In this document: in pieces, positions 54,745 through 63,852 of the stretch
How positions within the stretch are numbered: the stretch's first letter is position 1
Layout of the letters: the number at the start of each line of letters is the position of its first letter
DNA from: JAGNLV01 sp964612145
GTDB lineage: Bacteria > Zixibacteria > MSB-5A5 > GN15 > FEB-12
Reading direction: 5' to 3'
NCBI GenBank assembly: GCA_964612145.1
Contig: CAZTBP010000007.1
Span: 107,490 to 171,489, forward strand
DNA: 64,000 bases
Translations under genes and position numbers: made by a program
Notes under the pieces: generated by a model
Seen by the model: only the letters and a program-made list of their open reading frames with translations
Told to the model about the DNA's origin: nothing
Database searches by the model: none

Positions 54745-57120
54745 ATGTTTCGACAGGTCGGAATCCTGACTGTCTCCCTGGCTGTTTTATTCATCATGAT
54801 TCTGGCTCCGGTGGCGGTGAACGGCATGGTGTATGAAAATGGTGAGCAGCCGCAACGCCGGATGATTCCCGGTAAAGTGGTCGTCCAATTCGAGGATGAT
54901 GTTGACCTTACCAGTCCGGCCAAGGCTTTTGGTAAGGTTAATTTCGGTATTCCGAGTCTGGATGCAGTGCTGGGTGATTTGCAGGTGAATGATTTTCGCA
55001 AGGTCTTCCCCTGGCGTACTGAACGTCCGAAAGTTAATTCAGGCATGCACGATCTCACTCGGTTTTATGAATTGACATTTCCTGAAGAAACGCCCGTTCG
55101 CGAGGTAATCAACGAACTCCTGCAGAATCCGCACGTCCGGATGGCGGAACCGGAATGGGAGATCCCTCTCGCGGCTACCCCGAATGACCCGCTCTGGGGC
55201 GATCAGTGGGCAATGGAGCCGCCGGGCCCGGATCCTGACTACTACACCGCCTGGGACACTGAGGCGGGCTCTGACTCAATCATCTACGGCTGTATCGATT
55301 CCGGCGTGAATTATAAGCACGCGGACCTCGAGGACAACATCTGGGTCAATCCCGGAGAAGATCTGGACGGCGATGGAGTCGTGTACGATATCGATGATCT
55401 CAACGGAGTTGATGACGACGGCAACGGTATTGTCGATGATTTGATCGGGTACGACTTTCTCCGTTCGGCCTCGGTATGGCCGGGCGAAGATGGTGGCGGA
55501 GTTGACCCCGATCCCAATGATTTTGATGGTCATGGCACCCACGTTGCCGGTATCGGTGCGGCGGCCAACAACAATCTAACGTCCGTGACCGGCGCTGCCG
55601 GCGGCTGGTTTGGCGGTCATCGGTCCTACCGGGGGGTGCGCATCATGTGCCTCCGGGTAGGCTATACCGGCACCGACGGCAAAGGTTATGTGAATTCCCT
55701 GGATTGTGCTACCGCTATAGACTATGCGACAATGATGGGTGCCAACGTTATCAACGCTTCCTGGGGAGGGGCTTCAGTCAACGCGGTCGCGGCAGCCAAC
55801 GCGATGGCGGCCGGAGTAACCTTCTGTCATGCCGCCGGAAACTCGAATGCTGACGAGCCGGACGAACTGGACAACCAGCCCGGCATGCTTTCGGTCGCCT
55901 CGGTGGGACCATCGAGCGACACTAAGTCCAGCTTCTCAAATCACGGTTTTTGGATAGATGTCTGTGCGCCGGGTTCTGAGATACTCTCGACGTACTCGTC
56001 GCAGTATACACCGACCACCGCCACCCTGAGTGGGACCTCTATGGCTTCGCCCATGGTGGCCGGTCTGGCGCTGCTGATTCGGTCGGCGATGCCCTCGCTC
56101 ACGAAGGGGCAGGTAGACTCGATTATCGTCAATACCACCGACCCGGTGGAATATGCCAATGACCCGATTTACCATTTCCGGCTTGGTACCGGGCGTATCA
56201 ATGCTGCCTCGGCACTGGCCGGTCTGGCGAGTGCGAAGTTTACCTCGGACGTGACCGACGGTCAGGCACCGTTGACGGTGCAATTCACGGACCTTTCTCC
56301 CTACAGCCCGACAGCGTGGAACTGGAGTTTTGGCACAGGTGATTCCTCAACTCAACAGAATCCGGAGTACACGTATACTGCTGCGGGTGTGTATGATGTT
56401 TCGTTGATTGTCGACGACAGCAGCTCTCTCGGACCGGGTGAGGAGCACCTCAAGCGCTACATCTGGGCGCAGGCGGATTCACTGAAACTGGATTCACTCG
56501 ACATAAAAGCCGGTACCGCCGGCGTCGTTCTGCCGGTCTATCTGGCTAACACGGCTCAGGTTAGTGACATTCTATTCGTGTTTGAGCTGCAGGGCCATGA
56601 CAACCAGAAGGTTGAGTTCGATTCGCTGTCCGTTGCCGGAACACGCGCCGACTATTTTGAGACAGTGCAGAAGGTCGCGGCCTCCTCCCTCCAGCAGAAG
56701 TTCGCGTATCGCCTGCGGCCGAATGCCACTGACGGGTCCACGTATTTGCAGCCCGACACCGGCATTCTCCTGAACTTGTACGTAACGGTTAATCTGAATG
56801 CCACCGACGGACAGGTAGTAACGATCGATACGGTGTCGTTTGCCGGCAATAGCTCGAGCATTGCAACTACGGTCGGCAGTTTCTGGCCGGATTATACACC
56901 GGGCAAGATCGTCGTAACACAGTGTGCGCATGGTGATGTGGACTGCAATGGTACGATTAACGTGGCCGATTTGACCTTCCTGGTCAACTACCTCTTCCAG
57001 GGCGGCCCGGCACCTGACTCGCGTGGTGGTGATGTCGACGGTTCCGGTTTCATCCAGGTGGCTGACGTAACGTATCTGGTTGACTATCTCTTCCGCGGCG
57101 GTCCGCCGCCACCGGCGTAA
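54745..57120 (+). CDS. Secreted subtilisin-like protease (S8) with PKD, cohesin-like and dockerin domains
   Basis: A 791-residue exported serine protease. Signal peptide about 1-26, then a propeptide-like region (about 40-145; GKVVVQFEDDVDL). The S8 catalytic domain has Asp185 (IDSGVN), His263 (GHGTHVAG), oxyanion Asn366 (AAGNSN) and Ser432 (GTSMASP), all present. An Asp-rich insertion after the catalytic Asp (DLDGDGVVYDIDDLNGVDDD) probably binds calcium. Then follow a PKD domain (about 500-575; AWNWSFGTGDSSTQQNPEYTY), a cohesin-like domain (about 580-725; AGTAGVVLPVYLANTAQ) and a dockerin pair (GDVDCNGTINVADLTFLV, GDVDGSGFIQVADVTYLV). It could process or remodel the neighbouring surface proteins. 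AAAGGAGAAG precedes the ATG, and a terminator lies at 57146. Confidence 0.93.
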   Translation: MFRQVGILTVSLAVLFIMILAPVAVNGMVYENGEQPQRRMIPGKVVVQFEDDVDLTSPAKAFGKVNFGIPSLDAVLGDLQVNDFRKVFPWRTERPKVNSGMHDLTRFYELTFPEETPVREVINELLQNPHVRMAEPEWEIPLAATPNDPLWGDQWAMEPPGPDPDYYTAWDTEAGSDSIIYGCIDSGVNYKHADLEDNIWVNPGEDLDGDGVVYDIDDLNGVDDDGNGIVDDLIGYDFLRSASVWPGEDGGGVDPDPNDFDGHGTHVAGIGAAANNNLTSVTGAAGGWFGGHRSYRGVRIMCLRVGYTGTDGKGYVNSLDCATAIDYATMMGANVINASWGGASVNAVAAANAMAAGVTFCHAAGNSNADEPDELDNQPGMLSVASVGPSSDTKSSFSNHGFWIDVCAPGSEILSTYSSQYTPTTATLSGTSMASPMVAGLALLIRSAMPSLTKGQVDSIIVNTTDPVEYANDPIYHFRLGTGRINAASALAGLASAKFTSDVTDGQAPLTVQFTDLSPYSPTAWNWSFGTGDSSTQQNPEYTYTAAGVYDVSLIVDDSSSLGPGEEHLKRYIWAQADSLKLDSLDIKAGTAGVVLPVYLANTAQVSDILFVFELQGHDNQKVEFDSLSVAGTRADYFETVQKVAASSLQQKFAYRLRPNATDGSTYLQPDTGILLNLYVTVNLNATDGQVVTIDTVSFAGNSSSIATTVGSFWPDYTPGKIVVTQCAHGDVDCNGTINVADLTFLVNYLFQGGPAPDSRGGDVDGSGFIQVADVTYLVDYLFRGGPPPPA

Positions 57121-57145
57121 ACGACCGACAACACCGATAATCAAG

Positions 57146-57180
57146 CGGGCGAACTGTCACTGACAGCCGCCCGTTTTTTT
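57146..57180 (+). terminator. Rho-independent terminator after the subtilisin gene
   Basis: CGGGCG (57146-57151) pairs with CGCCCG (57168-57173) and an inner TGTCA/TGACA extends the stem; seven T follow. Confidence 0.88.
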
Positions 57181-57274
57181 GTCAGCAGGCGGCTTTTCGT
57201 GCAGCCATAAACCATTGTCAATCAGCCAATAACCGGTTTTCTTGAAGCATTTTTTGTGGAGCCGGATATTTTAA

Positions 57275-57303
57275 TTGACGGCCACCAGTGTGGCACTTAT
57301 CAT
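57275..57303 (+). promoter_or_regulatory. Promoter with a palindrome in its spacer
   Basis: TTGACG at 57275-57280, a 17-base spacer and TATCAT at 57298-57303. The spacer contains the perfect inverted repeat GCCAC-CAGT-GTGGC (57281-57294). A related GTGTGGCA/GGCCACC arrangement lies just downstream near 57312-57330, possibly a second operator copy. A weaker promoter, TTGAAG-N17-GATATT, lies at 57242-57270. The interval to 57473 holds no gene. Confidence 0.45.
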
Positions 57304-57473
57304 AAAGACCGACTGGTGTGGCATGGCCACCGACGACGGTGGTCTGTCCGAGAAATAACGGTTAAGCTCCGGGAGGTGTCGATAACGCGGAACTGTTATG
57401 GTACTGTCCTGTTTAAAAAGTGAAAGTCAGCAACATTCAGTGTAAATGTAGTTATAAGCATGGAGGCATGTAG

Positions 57474-58340
57474 ATGAAATCCAAACTGTTAATTGTTTTC
57501 TTGACCGTTGCGTTCCTGGCTGTCGGCGCCCAGGCCCAGGATACGGGCGTGCGGGACTCACTGAAGATGGAAATCACTGTGGACACCATCGGTAATACGG
57601 CGACTGCGGAATTGTACTGGTGGTCTGACCAGACGATTACTGGTGCTTCAGTTGGGTTTATTTTCAATCAGGATATCCAGTGGACCAATGATCCGGCCAA
57701 GGATCACTTCACCCTGACGGCCGCGACGGAGTCACCGCTGGTTGCTAACGGGTTCAATTCGTCCTTCACATGGGAGGACTCCGACCTTGACAAGTCTAAT
57801 ACAAACAACCGGTTCCTCTTTGGAGGCTTCAACATCTTTGAGCCGGGTCTGGTTGGGAATAGCACCTGGCAACTCCTCATGACCTACGAACTCAGCGTGG
57901 ATACGTGGGATGGATTTGATGCGGACGGCATCATTATAGACACGATGGAATACAGCGCCGGCACGGTGTATTTGTTTCAGCCGGATCCGGGCACTGGCTA
58001 TGGCCCGTATTGGCTCGGCCCTGTCACTTTCGGTAACTCCGCGTTGAGTGCCGATGAAGATGGAGATAAGCTGCCGGGAACGTTCGCGCTTTCGCAGAAT
58101 TATCCGAACCCGTTCAACCCGACGACCGAAATCGCGTTTGACGTGCCGACCAAGTCGCACGTCACGCTGAGCATCTACAATATTCTCGGTCAGAAAGTTG
58201 AGACGCTTGTCAACGAAGAGAAGAGTCCCGGCGAGTACACGGTCCAGTGGGACGCTTCGCAACAGGCGACCGGAGTTTACTTCTACAAGATCGAAGCGGG
58301 TGACTTCACCGAAACTCGCAAGATGATGCTTCTGAAGTAA
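57474..58340 (+). CDS. Secreted beta-sandwich (cohesin-like) protein with C-terminal sorting domain
   Basis: A 288-residue exported protein. Signal peptide residues 1-21 (ending AQAQ). Residues about 28-190 form one beta-rich domain distantly like cohesins (LKMEITVDTIGNTATAELYWWSDQTITGASVGFIF). The C-terminal sorting domain starts near 203: FALSQNYPNPFNPTTEIAF, then LSIYNILGQKVETLV and GVYFYKIEAGDFTETRKMMLLK. This FCB-group type directs export and surface attachment through a type IX-like route. It is the last member of the surface block and is transcribed alone between the promoter at 57275 and the terminator at 58366. Confidence 0.82.
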   Translation: MKSKLLIVFLTVAFLAVGAQAQDTGVRDSLKMEITVDTIGNTATAELYWWSDQTITGASVGFIFNQDIQWTNDPAKDHFTLTAATESPLVANGFNSSFTWEDSDLDKSNTNNRFLFGGFNIFEPGLVGNSTWQLLMTYELSVDTWDGFDADGIIIDTMEYSAGTVYLFQPDPGTGYGPYWLGPVTFGNSALSADEDGDKLPGTFALSQNYPNPFNPTTEIAFDVPTKSHVTLSIYNILGQKVETLVNEEKSPGEYTVQWDASQQATGVYFYKIEAGDFTETRKMMLLK

Positions 58341-58365
58341 GCTCGACGATATTTGAGATTTTTCA

Positions 58366-58395
58366 GGCCCCCGCGTTATCGCGGGGGCCTTTTTT
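58366..58395 (+). terminator. Rho-independent terminator at the end of the surface block
   Basis: A nine-base-pair GC-rich stem (GGCCCCCGC at 58366-58374 with GCGGGGGCC at 58381-58389), a six-base loop and six T. Confidence 0.93.
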
Positions 58396-58531
58396 GCGCC
58401 GGATTGTCGGTGGTGGTGTACAATTTGGAGTCTGGATTATTTTGGCGTAGTGTTCTGTTGCCTGAAAATTTACAGCAGGTGTGTGAGCGGCGCTCCAATC
58501 TGTTGTCCTGTAGTCTGTTAGAGTTTTCCTG

Positions 58532-58560
58532 TTGACTTTCGGGGTGAATTTTGATATTTT
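58532..58560 (+). promoter_or_regulatory. Putative promoter of the GH35-like gene
   Basis: TTGACT at 58532-58537, a 17-base spacer and TATTTT at 58555-58560; the leader would be about 50 bases. Confidence 0.55.
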
Positions 58561-58617
58561 GGGTTCTTGTATTAGTAGTATCTGAAAATCCTAAGTCATT
58601 GATACATAAGGCATTAT

Positions 58618-60804
58618 ATGTTAGGGGTCATAGGAAATCGATTTTCGATAGGAAAAGAAACCTACCCGCCGTTCTCGGCCGAAATGCACTATTTCCGGAT
58701 CGACAAGCGATACTGGTCGATCTGTTTTGAGCGTATTAAACGAGCCGGATTCCGGATCATAGCCTCGGCCGTGCCGTGGAATATCCACCAGGATCAAAAC
58801 AAGATGTTCGATTTTGCCGGACTCACCGATCCCCGGAAGGATCTTATTGTATTCCTCGAGCTGGCCCGCGAGTTCGGTTTCAAGGTTATTCTTCGGCCGG
58901 GCCCCTGGGTCGCCGGCCAGCTGCCCAGCGGCGGTCTCCCGAAATTTCTCTTAAACGACATCAAGGCACTGGCCCGCGACGCGCAGGGTCAGGAGCGGGA
59001 TCTTCCCGCCGATCACGGTGTGAAAACCGGCTATCTGCCGAGCTACCTGCATCCGACCTTTCAATTTCATTTGAAGAGTTATTTCAAGGCGTTCATCGAG
59101 ACGACCAAGAACTACGTGCACCCGCGCGGTCCGGTGTTCATGGTCGAGCTGGACTACGAGACATCGTTTGGTCGCCTGCTGGATCCGGCCTCGGCCGACT
59201 ACAATCCGGACGTCCTTTCAGCCCATTACGGGCGGTTTCTGCGCGAGCACTATGAGGACGATATCAAGAAGCTCAACGCCCAGTACAAAGAGAAGAACAA
59301 GGAGTTTGATACGGTTGAGCCGCCGCGCAAGTTTAAGGACCTCGACCTGAATGATTACCCGAAGGCGCTGGACTGGTTCCGCTTCCGGGAGTATATGCTG
59401 CGCACCTACCTGCAGTCGCTTGAGGACCTGTTTACATCGTATACGGTGGAACCGTTGATATTCCGCTCGCTTTATGTCCGGCCCGGGGATTTGCTGCCGG
59501 CTTTCAACCTGGTACCGGAAGAGATGGCGCCGTTTCTGGGCAGCAATGTTTTCCCTGAAGGCAATTATTTCGACCTGTCGCTTAAAGCGAGGTTCCTCAA
59601 AGAGGAATACGGCTTCGCCTTTGCCTCGTCGTTTGTTTCCGGCTGTGCCGCCTCGGATCCCGAGCGGGAGTCGAAGATATCGCCGGTGACCAACAACAAG
59701 CGTCGGTTCTATTTTGCCGCCGGTCTCGCGGCCGGGTTCAAGGGTATGAACCATTACATGTTTGTGGATCGCGATCACTGGTACGGCGCACCGCTGCATA
59801 ACGACGGCACCGTCAGCAACGGTTACCGGGTGGTGCAGCGCTTTAACACGATCATCAGTGAGATCGGGCTGGAGGATATGGAGATTCGCCCGGAGATCGC
59901 CGTAGTCGGTAACCGCTTGTATTCGTGGCTGACGCTGACCGGGAGCGAAAAGTGCTTCTCGTACGTCTCGCGCCTGCTCAATGAGTCTACGGTTGGGTTC
60001 TGCCGCGATCTGATGCGGCTGAAACTGAATTTCGGCGTTCGTGAGAACCGTGACTGGGAAACGATGAAGAAGTACAAGCTGCTGTTTATCCCCACGACTG
60101 AAGTCATGGCCGAGCGTGATCAGGAGGCGATTGTCGAACTGGTCAAGAACGGCCAGACCGTTATTCTCTGCGGGCTGATGCCGAAATACGACGAGAACAT
60201 GAAGGACTGCAAGGTGCTGTCCAATCATTTCCGTATCAAGACGACCGTGGACACGCGAATTGGTACCGTTGAGCACAAGGACGGTTCTTTCCCGGTGCAG
60301 ATATATGCCAGCATCCGGGCGGCTGATGACACCAAGACCAAGAAGCTGGCCAAGTGTGGAGCCAAGGTCGTTGGTGTCAGTTCGACCCGATTCAAGGGCA
60401 GCCTCCATTTCTTCTCGTTTGATATCGCCTCGGGCGGCAATCACAAGAAGCTGGCCTTTATCGAGTCGATCCTTCAGGGTGAAGGTGTCGAGTCACACAT
60501 GTACTGCAGCGATCCCTCGGTTGATGTCGCGTTCCAGATGGGGCCGAAAAAAGCACTGTTGTTTGTGGTCGCGCCGCCACCGGGTGAGCTGTCCGACGGC
60601 TTTGAGGCTGCGCGCAAGGAGATTATCGTCCAGGCTGATTTGCGACAGCTCGGGTTCAAGTCAGCGAAAGTTAAGCTGACGGATCTGTTTTCCGATCCGG
60701 AAAATCCGACAGTAATCAAGACAACTTCCCGTGAGCTGGCCGAGGGGATGCCGATGGAGGTTGATTTCCCGGATGGCCTGATATATATCGTGGAGAAACG
60801 ATAA
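58618..60804 (+). CDS. Divergent GH35-like (beta-galactosidase-type) TIM-barrel protein
   Basis: A 728-residue protein without a signal peptide, so probably cytoplasmic. The N-terminal barrel carries the GH35 pattern: FSAEMHYFRIDKRYW, then KRAGFRIIASAVPWNIHQ, then VILRPGPWVAGQLPSGGLPKFL. Two points are odd. The family acid/base region (QxENEYG) reads MVELDYETSFG here, with Asp in place of the proton-donor Glu. The AEW of the typical RPGPYICAEW is also lost. Activity on beta-galactosides is therefore uncertain. The C-terminal third resembles the beta-galactosidase trimerisation/GATase-like domain (IPTTEVMAERDQEAIVELVKNGQTVILCG). AAGG lies just upstream of the ATG. The gamma-glutamyltransferase gene follows after 15 bases, probably in one operon. 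Confidence 0.72.
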   Translation: MLGVIGNRFSIGKETYPPFSAEMHYFRIDKRYWSICFERIKRAGFRIIASAVPWNIHQDQNKMFDFAGLTDPRKDLIVFLELAREFGFKVILRPGPWVAGQLPSGGLPKFLLNDIKALARDAQGQERDLPADHGVKTGYLPSYLHPTFQFHLKSYFKAFIETTKNYVHPRGPVFMVELDYETSFGRLLDPASADYNPDVLSAHYGRFLREHYEDDIKKLNAQYKEKNKEFDTVEPPRKFKDLDLNDYPKALDWFRFREYMLRTYLQSLEDLFTSYTVEPLIFRSLYVRPGDLLPAFNLVPEEMAPFLGSNVFPEGNYFDLSLKARFLKEEYGFAFASSFVSGCAASDPERESKISPVTNNKRRFYFAAGLAAGFKGMNHYMFVDRDHWYGAPLHNDGTVSNGYRVVQRFNTIISEIGLEDMEIRPEIAVVGNRLYSWLTLTGSEKCFSYVSRLLNESTVGFCRDLMRLKLNFGVRENRDWETMKKYKLLFIPTTEVMAERDQEAIVELVKNGQTVILCGLMPKYDENMKDCKVLSNHFRIKTTVDTRIGTVEHKDGSFPVQIYASIRAADDTKTKKLAKCGAKVVGVSSTRFKGSLHFFSFDIASGGNHKKLAFIESILQGEGVESHMYCSDPSVDVAFQMGPKKALLFVVAPPPGELSDGFEAARKEIIVQADLRQLGFKSAKVKLTDLFSDPENPTVIKTTSRELAEGMPMEVDFPDGLIYIVEKR

Positions 60805-60819
60805 ACCAGACGAAGGCTC

Positions 60820-62535
60820 ATGAATTCGAAACAGTTTTTTAATCGCCGGCGCCGATTGTGTCTGATCGCGCCGGTGATTCTTTGCCTGTTGCTGCTGGCC
60901 GGATGTGATTCGGTCCAGGTTGAGAAGGTTTACGAGCACGGTGTGGTCACTACCGCTGCGCCATTGGCGACTGAGGTCGGCATGAAGGTCTTTAACGAGG
61001 GCGGCAACGCCTTTGATGTCGCCGTGGCGGTCGGCTTTGCCCTGGCCGTGGTGTATCCGGAGGCCGGCAATATCGGCGGCGGTGGGTTTGCGGTTGTGCG
61101 ACACGGTGAATCGGAAGAGATCCGGGCGATTGATTTTCGCGAGACCGCACCCGAAGCAGCCACGGAAGACATGTTTCTCGATGAAGACAGCAACGTGATC
61201 GCCGACGCCACGACTCTTGGCGCCCTGGCGGCGGGTGTGCCGGGGACGGTCGCCGGACTGTACACTCTGTGGGAAGAATACGGGACCATGGACTGGGATC
61301 AACTGGTGGGCTACGCCGCCGGGTTGGCTGACACCGGATTTGTTGTTAGCGAAGACCTGTCGACATCACTGGGACAAAACCGAAGCGGGCTGACCCGTTT
61401 TCAGGTGACCGAGGAGACGTTCTTTCCCGACGGTCTCACGCCGCAGCCGGGCGAGCTGGTGCAGTTTAGACAATTAGCGCGGACCCTGTACATGATCGCA
61501 GCAGAGGGACCCGATGCTTTCTACCGGGGCGAGGTGGCCGACAGCATTGTCGCGACGATGCAGGAGTACGGCGGGCTGATTACACATGGAGACCTGGCGA
61601 ACTACGAATCAATCTGGCGAGAGCCGCTACGGTTTGAATTTGATTCGCTGCAGGTATATTCCATGCCGCCGCCAAGTTCCGGCGGTATTGTCCTGGGACA
61701 GATACTCAAGCTGCTCCAATCGAAATCTTTTGACGCCTGGACACCAGACACACCGGAGTATATTCATCTGTTCACGGAAATGGCGCGTCTGGCATACGCT
61801 GACCGGGCGGAGCACCTCGGGGATCCGTCATACTGGCATATACCGGGTGAATTGCTGGATTCGGTCTATCTCCAGCGTCGGCGGTCCCTGGTGGACCCGC
61901 TGCATGCGACGCCGTCGAATACTGTACGGCCCGGTCTCCCGCCGGCGGACAACTCCGATCAGACGACACATTATTCGGTCTGCGATAATGAGGGCAATAT
62001 GGTGTCGGTGACGTACACGATCAACACCGCCTATGGCAGCAAGCTGGTTGTGGGCGGAGCAGGTTTTCTGCTGAACAACGAGATGGACGACTTTGCCGTA
62101 AAGGCCGGCGTACCGAATACGTACGGACTGGTCGGCGGGGAGGCCAACAAGATTGAGCGGGGCAAGCGGATGCTCTCATCGATGACGCCGACTATAGTTC
62201 TCAAAGGGAAACAGCCGTATCTCATCCTGGGATCGCCGGGCGGTTCGAAGATCATCACGTCAGTGGCCCAGACAATTTTGAATTTCACTCGTTTCGATCA
62301 GACGCTGGGGCAGGCGGTGACCCAGCCACGGTTCCATCACCAGTGGCTGCCGGATGTTTTGTACGTTGAGGAGGGGGCGTATGATATAACGGTGATACAG
62401 ACGCTCATTCGATTTGGGCACAATGTCCAGGAACGGGCGCCGTACGGGGATGTGCAGGCGATTTATATCGATGAAACCGGGTTGATGTCGGCGGTGCCGG
62501 ATCCGCGCGGTGCGGGAGAAGCGGCCGGGTTCTAG
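60820..62535 (+). CDS. ggt: Gamma-glutamyltransferase, lipoprotein form
   Basis: A 571-residue Ntn-hydrolase that moves the gamma-glutamyl group of glutathione and related compounds to water or amino acids, here on the outside of the cytoplasmic membrane or in the periplasm. The lipobox LLAGC near residue 29 follows a basic N-region. Family blocks are AAPLATEVGMKVFNEGGNAFDVAVAVGFAL, GNIGGGGFAV, the nucleophile and autocleavage site Thr382 in DQTTHYSVCD, and LLNNEMDDF. GSPGG near the C-terminus is also typical. All expected catalytic elements are present. Its stop touches the stop of the convergent bactofilin-like gene. Confidence 0.94.
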   Translation: MNSKQFFNRRRRLCLIAPVILCLLLLAGCDSVQVEKVYEHGVVTTAAPLATEVGMKVFNEGGNAFDVAVAVGFALAVVYPEAGNIGGGGFAVVRHGESEEIRAIDFRETAPEAATEDMFLDEDSNVIADATTLGALAAGVPGTVAGLYTLWEEYGTMDWDQLVGYAAGLADTGFVVSEDLSTSLGQNRSGLTRFQVTEETFFPDGLTPQPGELVQFRQLARTLYMIAAEGPDAFYRGEVADSIVATMQEYGGLITHGDLANYESIWREPLRFEFDSLQVYSMPPPSSGGIVLGQILKLLQSKSFDAWTPDTPEYIHLFTEMARLAYADRAEHLGDPSYWHIPGELLDSVYLQRRRSLVDPLHATPSNTVRPGLPPADNSDQTTHYSVCDNEGNMVSVTYTINTAYGSKLVVGGAGFLLNNEMDDFAVKAGVPNTYGLVGGEANKIERGKRMLSSMTPTIVLKGKQPYLILGSPGGSKIITSVAQTILNFTRFDQTLGQAVTQPRFHHQWLPDVLYVEEGAYDITVIQTLIRFGHNVQERAPYGDVQAIYIDETGLMSAVPDPRGAGEAAGF

Positions 62536-63852
62536 TTACGTCGTCTCGGGCGGCGGCTGCACCGGCGGCGGTTCCTGAGTCTGACCTCCCCGCCCGAAAG
62601 TCGGGGCAGTTCCGTTGCCAGGACGCTTGCAGTGGCGCACACCTAGTACAATGGCGCCGGCGCCGGTAATACTCACCAACAGGTAGATCGCAAAGCCGAC
62701 AAAGGGAATGTTGAATACCAGTGTCAGCAGGCCCAGGCCCAGCAGCAGGTTCCAGCCGTTGAGCGCACGATCCGATTTGGCGCGGCCGAGAATCAGGGCA
62801 CCGATGTAAAATCCGAGGACGATTTTCCCGGCGTAAAAAATGATTCCGCCACAGACGGTCGCAAAGGTCGTGATCGGGAACATCAGGATGGAGAATACAA
62901 GTACCAGGGCACCGACGACAGCACCTTCACCGGAAATCAATAACAGTCCGATGACTAGCAGTGCGGTTGTTATAGACAGCAAAATGATGGTAAAGGCAAA
63001 GACCAGCAAAGAGAGCACCCCCACTGCAAATGACACGACCAGGCGGGAGCGAAGCTGCCGGTACGATTCTTCGGCGTGGCGCCGGAAGACCAGTACGATG
63101 ATGATGCCAAAAAGAAATGCCGCCAGCCACTTGGAGATGGCCATGACAGTGTCGCTGAAGGCCCCGAAGAATTCTCCACCTTCGCCGTCGGCAGCAGTTT
63201 CCGGTTCGTTCCAAACAATCTCACCGGCCACGGTAGCGCCGTCTTCGACGGTCAGCGCTTCTTGTTCGGTTGACTCGTATTCGATATCACCCTGCACGAC
63301 GGCGGTGGAAGCGATCGTGGCCTTTGAGGCATGGAGGTAGAGATTCCCGGCGATGGTTCCTTCGATAGTAACCGTCTTGCCGGCGGCATGGCAATCACCC
63401 CCGATGATGTTTCCCGAGATGCGGACATTCTCGCCATAGATACGGGCATCGCGACCAACAACCGCGGACCGTCCCAGAGTAACGTTGCCGCCCATCAGCA
63501 GGACGGAATGCCCGACGGTACCGTCAATGTCCATGGTGTTGGCAAAGACTCGGAGGGTGCGGTCGATCTGGCCCCGGTGATCGAGTTCATACGCAAAGAT
63601 GTTAGCCGAACCGGTAACCTGGCCGTTGAGCTGGAAACTGTAAGTAAAAACCGACAGGTCGCCATCGATGAAACCGTCGACCGTCATATCGTTGCTGAAA
63701 GCGTAGAAGTCGTCTTCAATCCGGTGCAGGTTCGAAATGTGCAGCTGGTCTTGGTGTTGGAAGACGCTGGCGACGACCGACGACGCGGCAGTCAGAAAGA
63801 TCAGCGCGGTCAGGATGCACAACGATATGAAGCGATTTGTCGAGTCGGTCAT
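62536..63852 (-). CDS. Exported bactofilin-like beta-helix fused to a polytopic membrane domain
   Basis: A 438-residue protein. The signal peptide or anchor covers residues about 8-30. Residues about 35-210 form a right-handed beta-helix of the polymer-forming-cytoskeletal type, with repeated short turns such as VDGFIDGDLSVF, VTGSANIFA, IDGTVGHSVLLMGG and ISGNIIGGD. The C-terminal half has about six hydrophobic segments, then a Pro-rich tail (EPPPVQPPPETT). Proteins of this layout are common but uncharacterised and may organise envelope material. The ATG at 63852 is chosen over a TTG 12 bases upstream; neither has a clear ribosome site. From 63865 to the window end I see no gene. Confidence 0.8.
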   Translation of the reverse strand: MTDSTNRFISLCILTALIFLTAASSVVASVFQHQDQLHISNLHRIEDDFYAFSNDMTVDGFIDGDLSVFTYSFQLNGQVTGSANIFAYELDHRGQIDRTLRVFANTMDIDGTVGHSVLLMGGNVTLGRSAVVGRDARIYGENVRISGNIIGGDCHAAGKTVTIEGTIAGNLYLHASKATIASTAVVQGDIEYESTEQEALTVEDGATVAGEIVWNEPETAADGEGGEFFGAFSDTVMAISKWLAAFLFGIIIVLVFRRHAEESYRQLRSRLVVSFAVGVLSLLVFAFTIILLSITTALLVIGLLLISGEGAVVGALVLVFSILMFPITTFATVCGGIIFYAGKIVLGFYIGALILGRAKSDRALNGWNLLLGLGLLTLVFNIPFVGFAIYLLVSITGAGAIVLGVRHCKRPGNGTAPTFGRGGQTQEPPPVQPPPETT

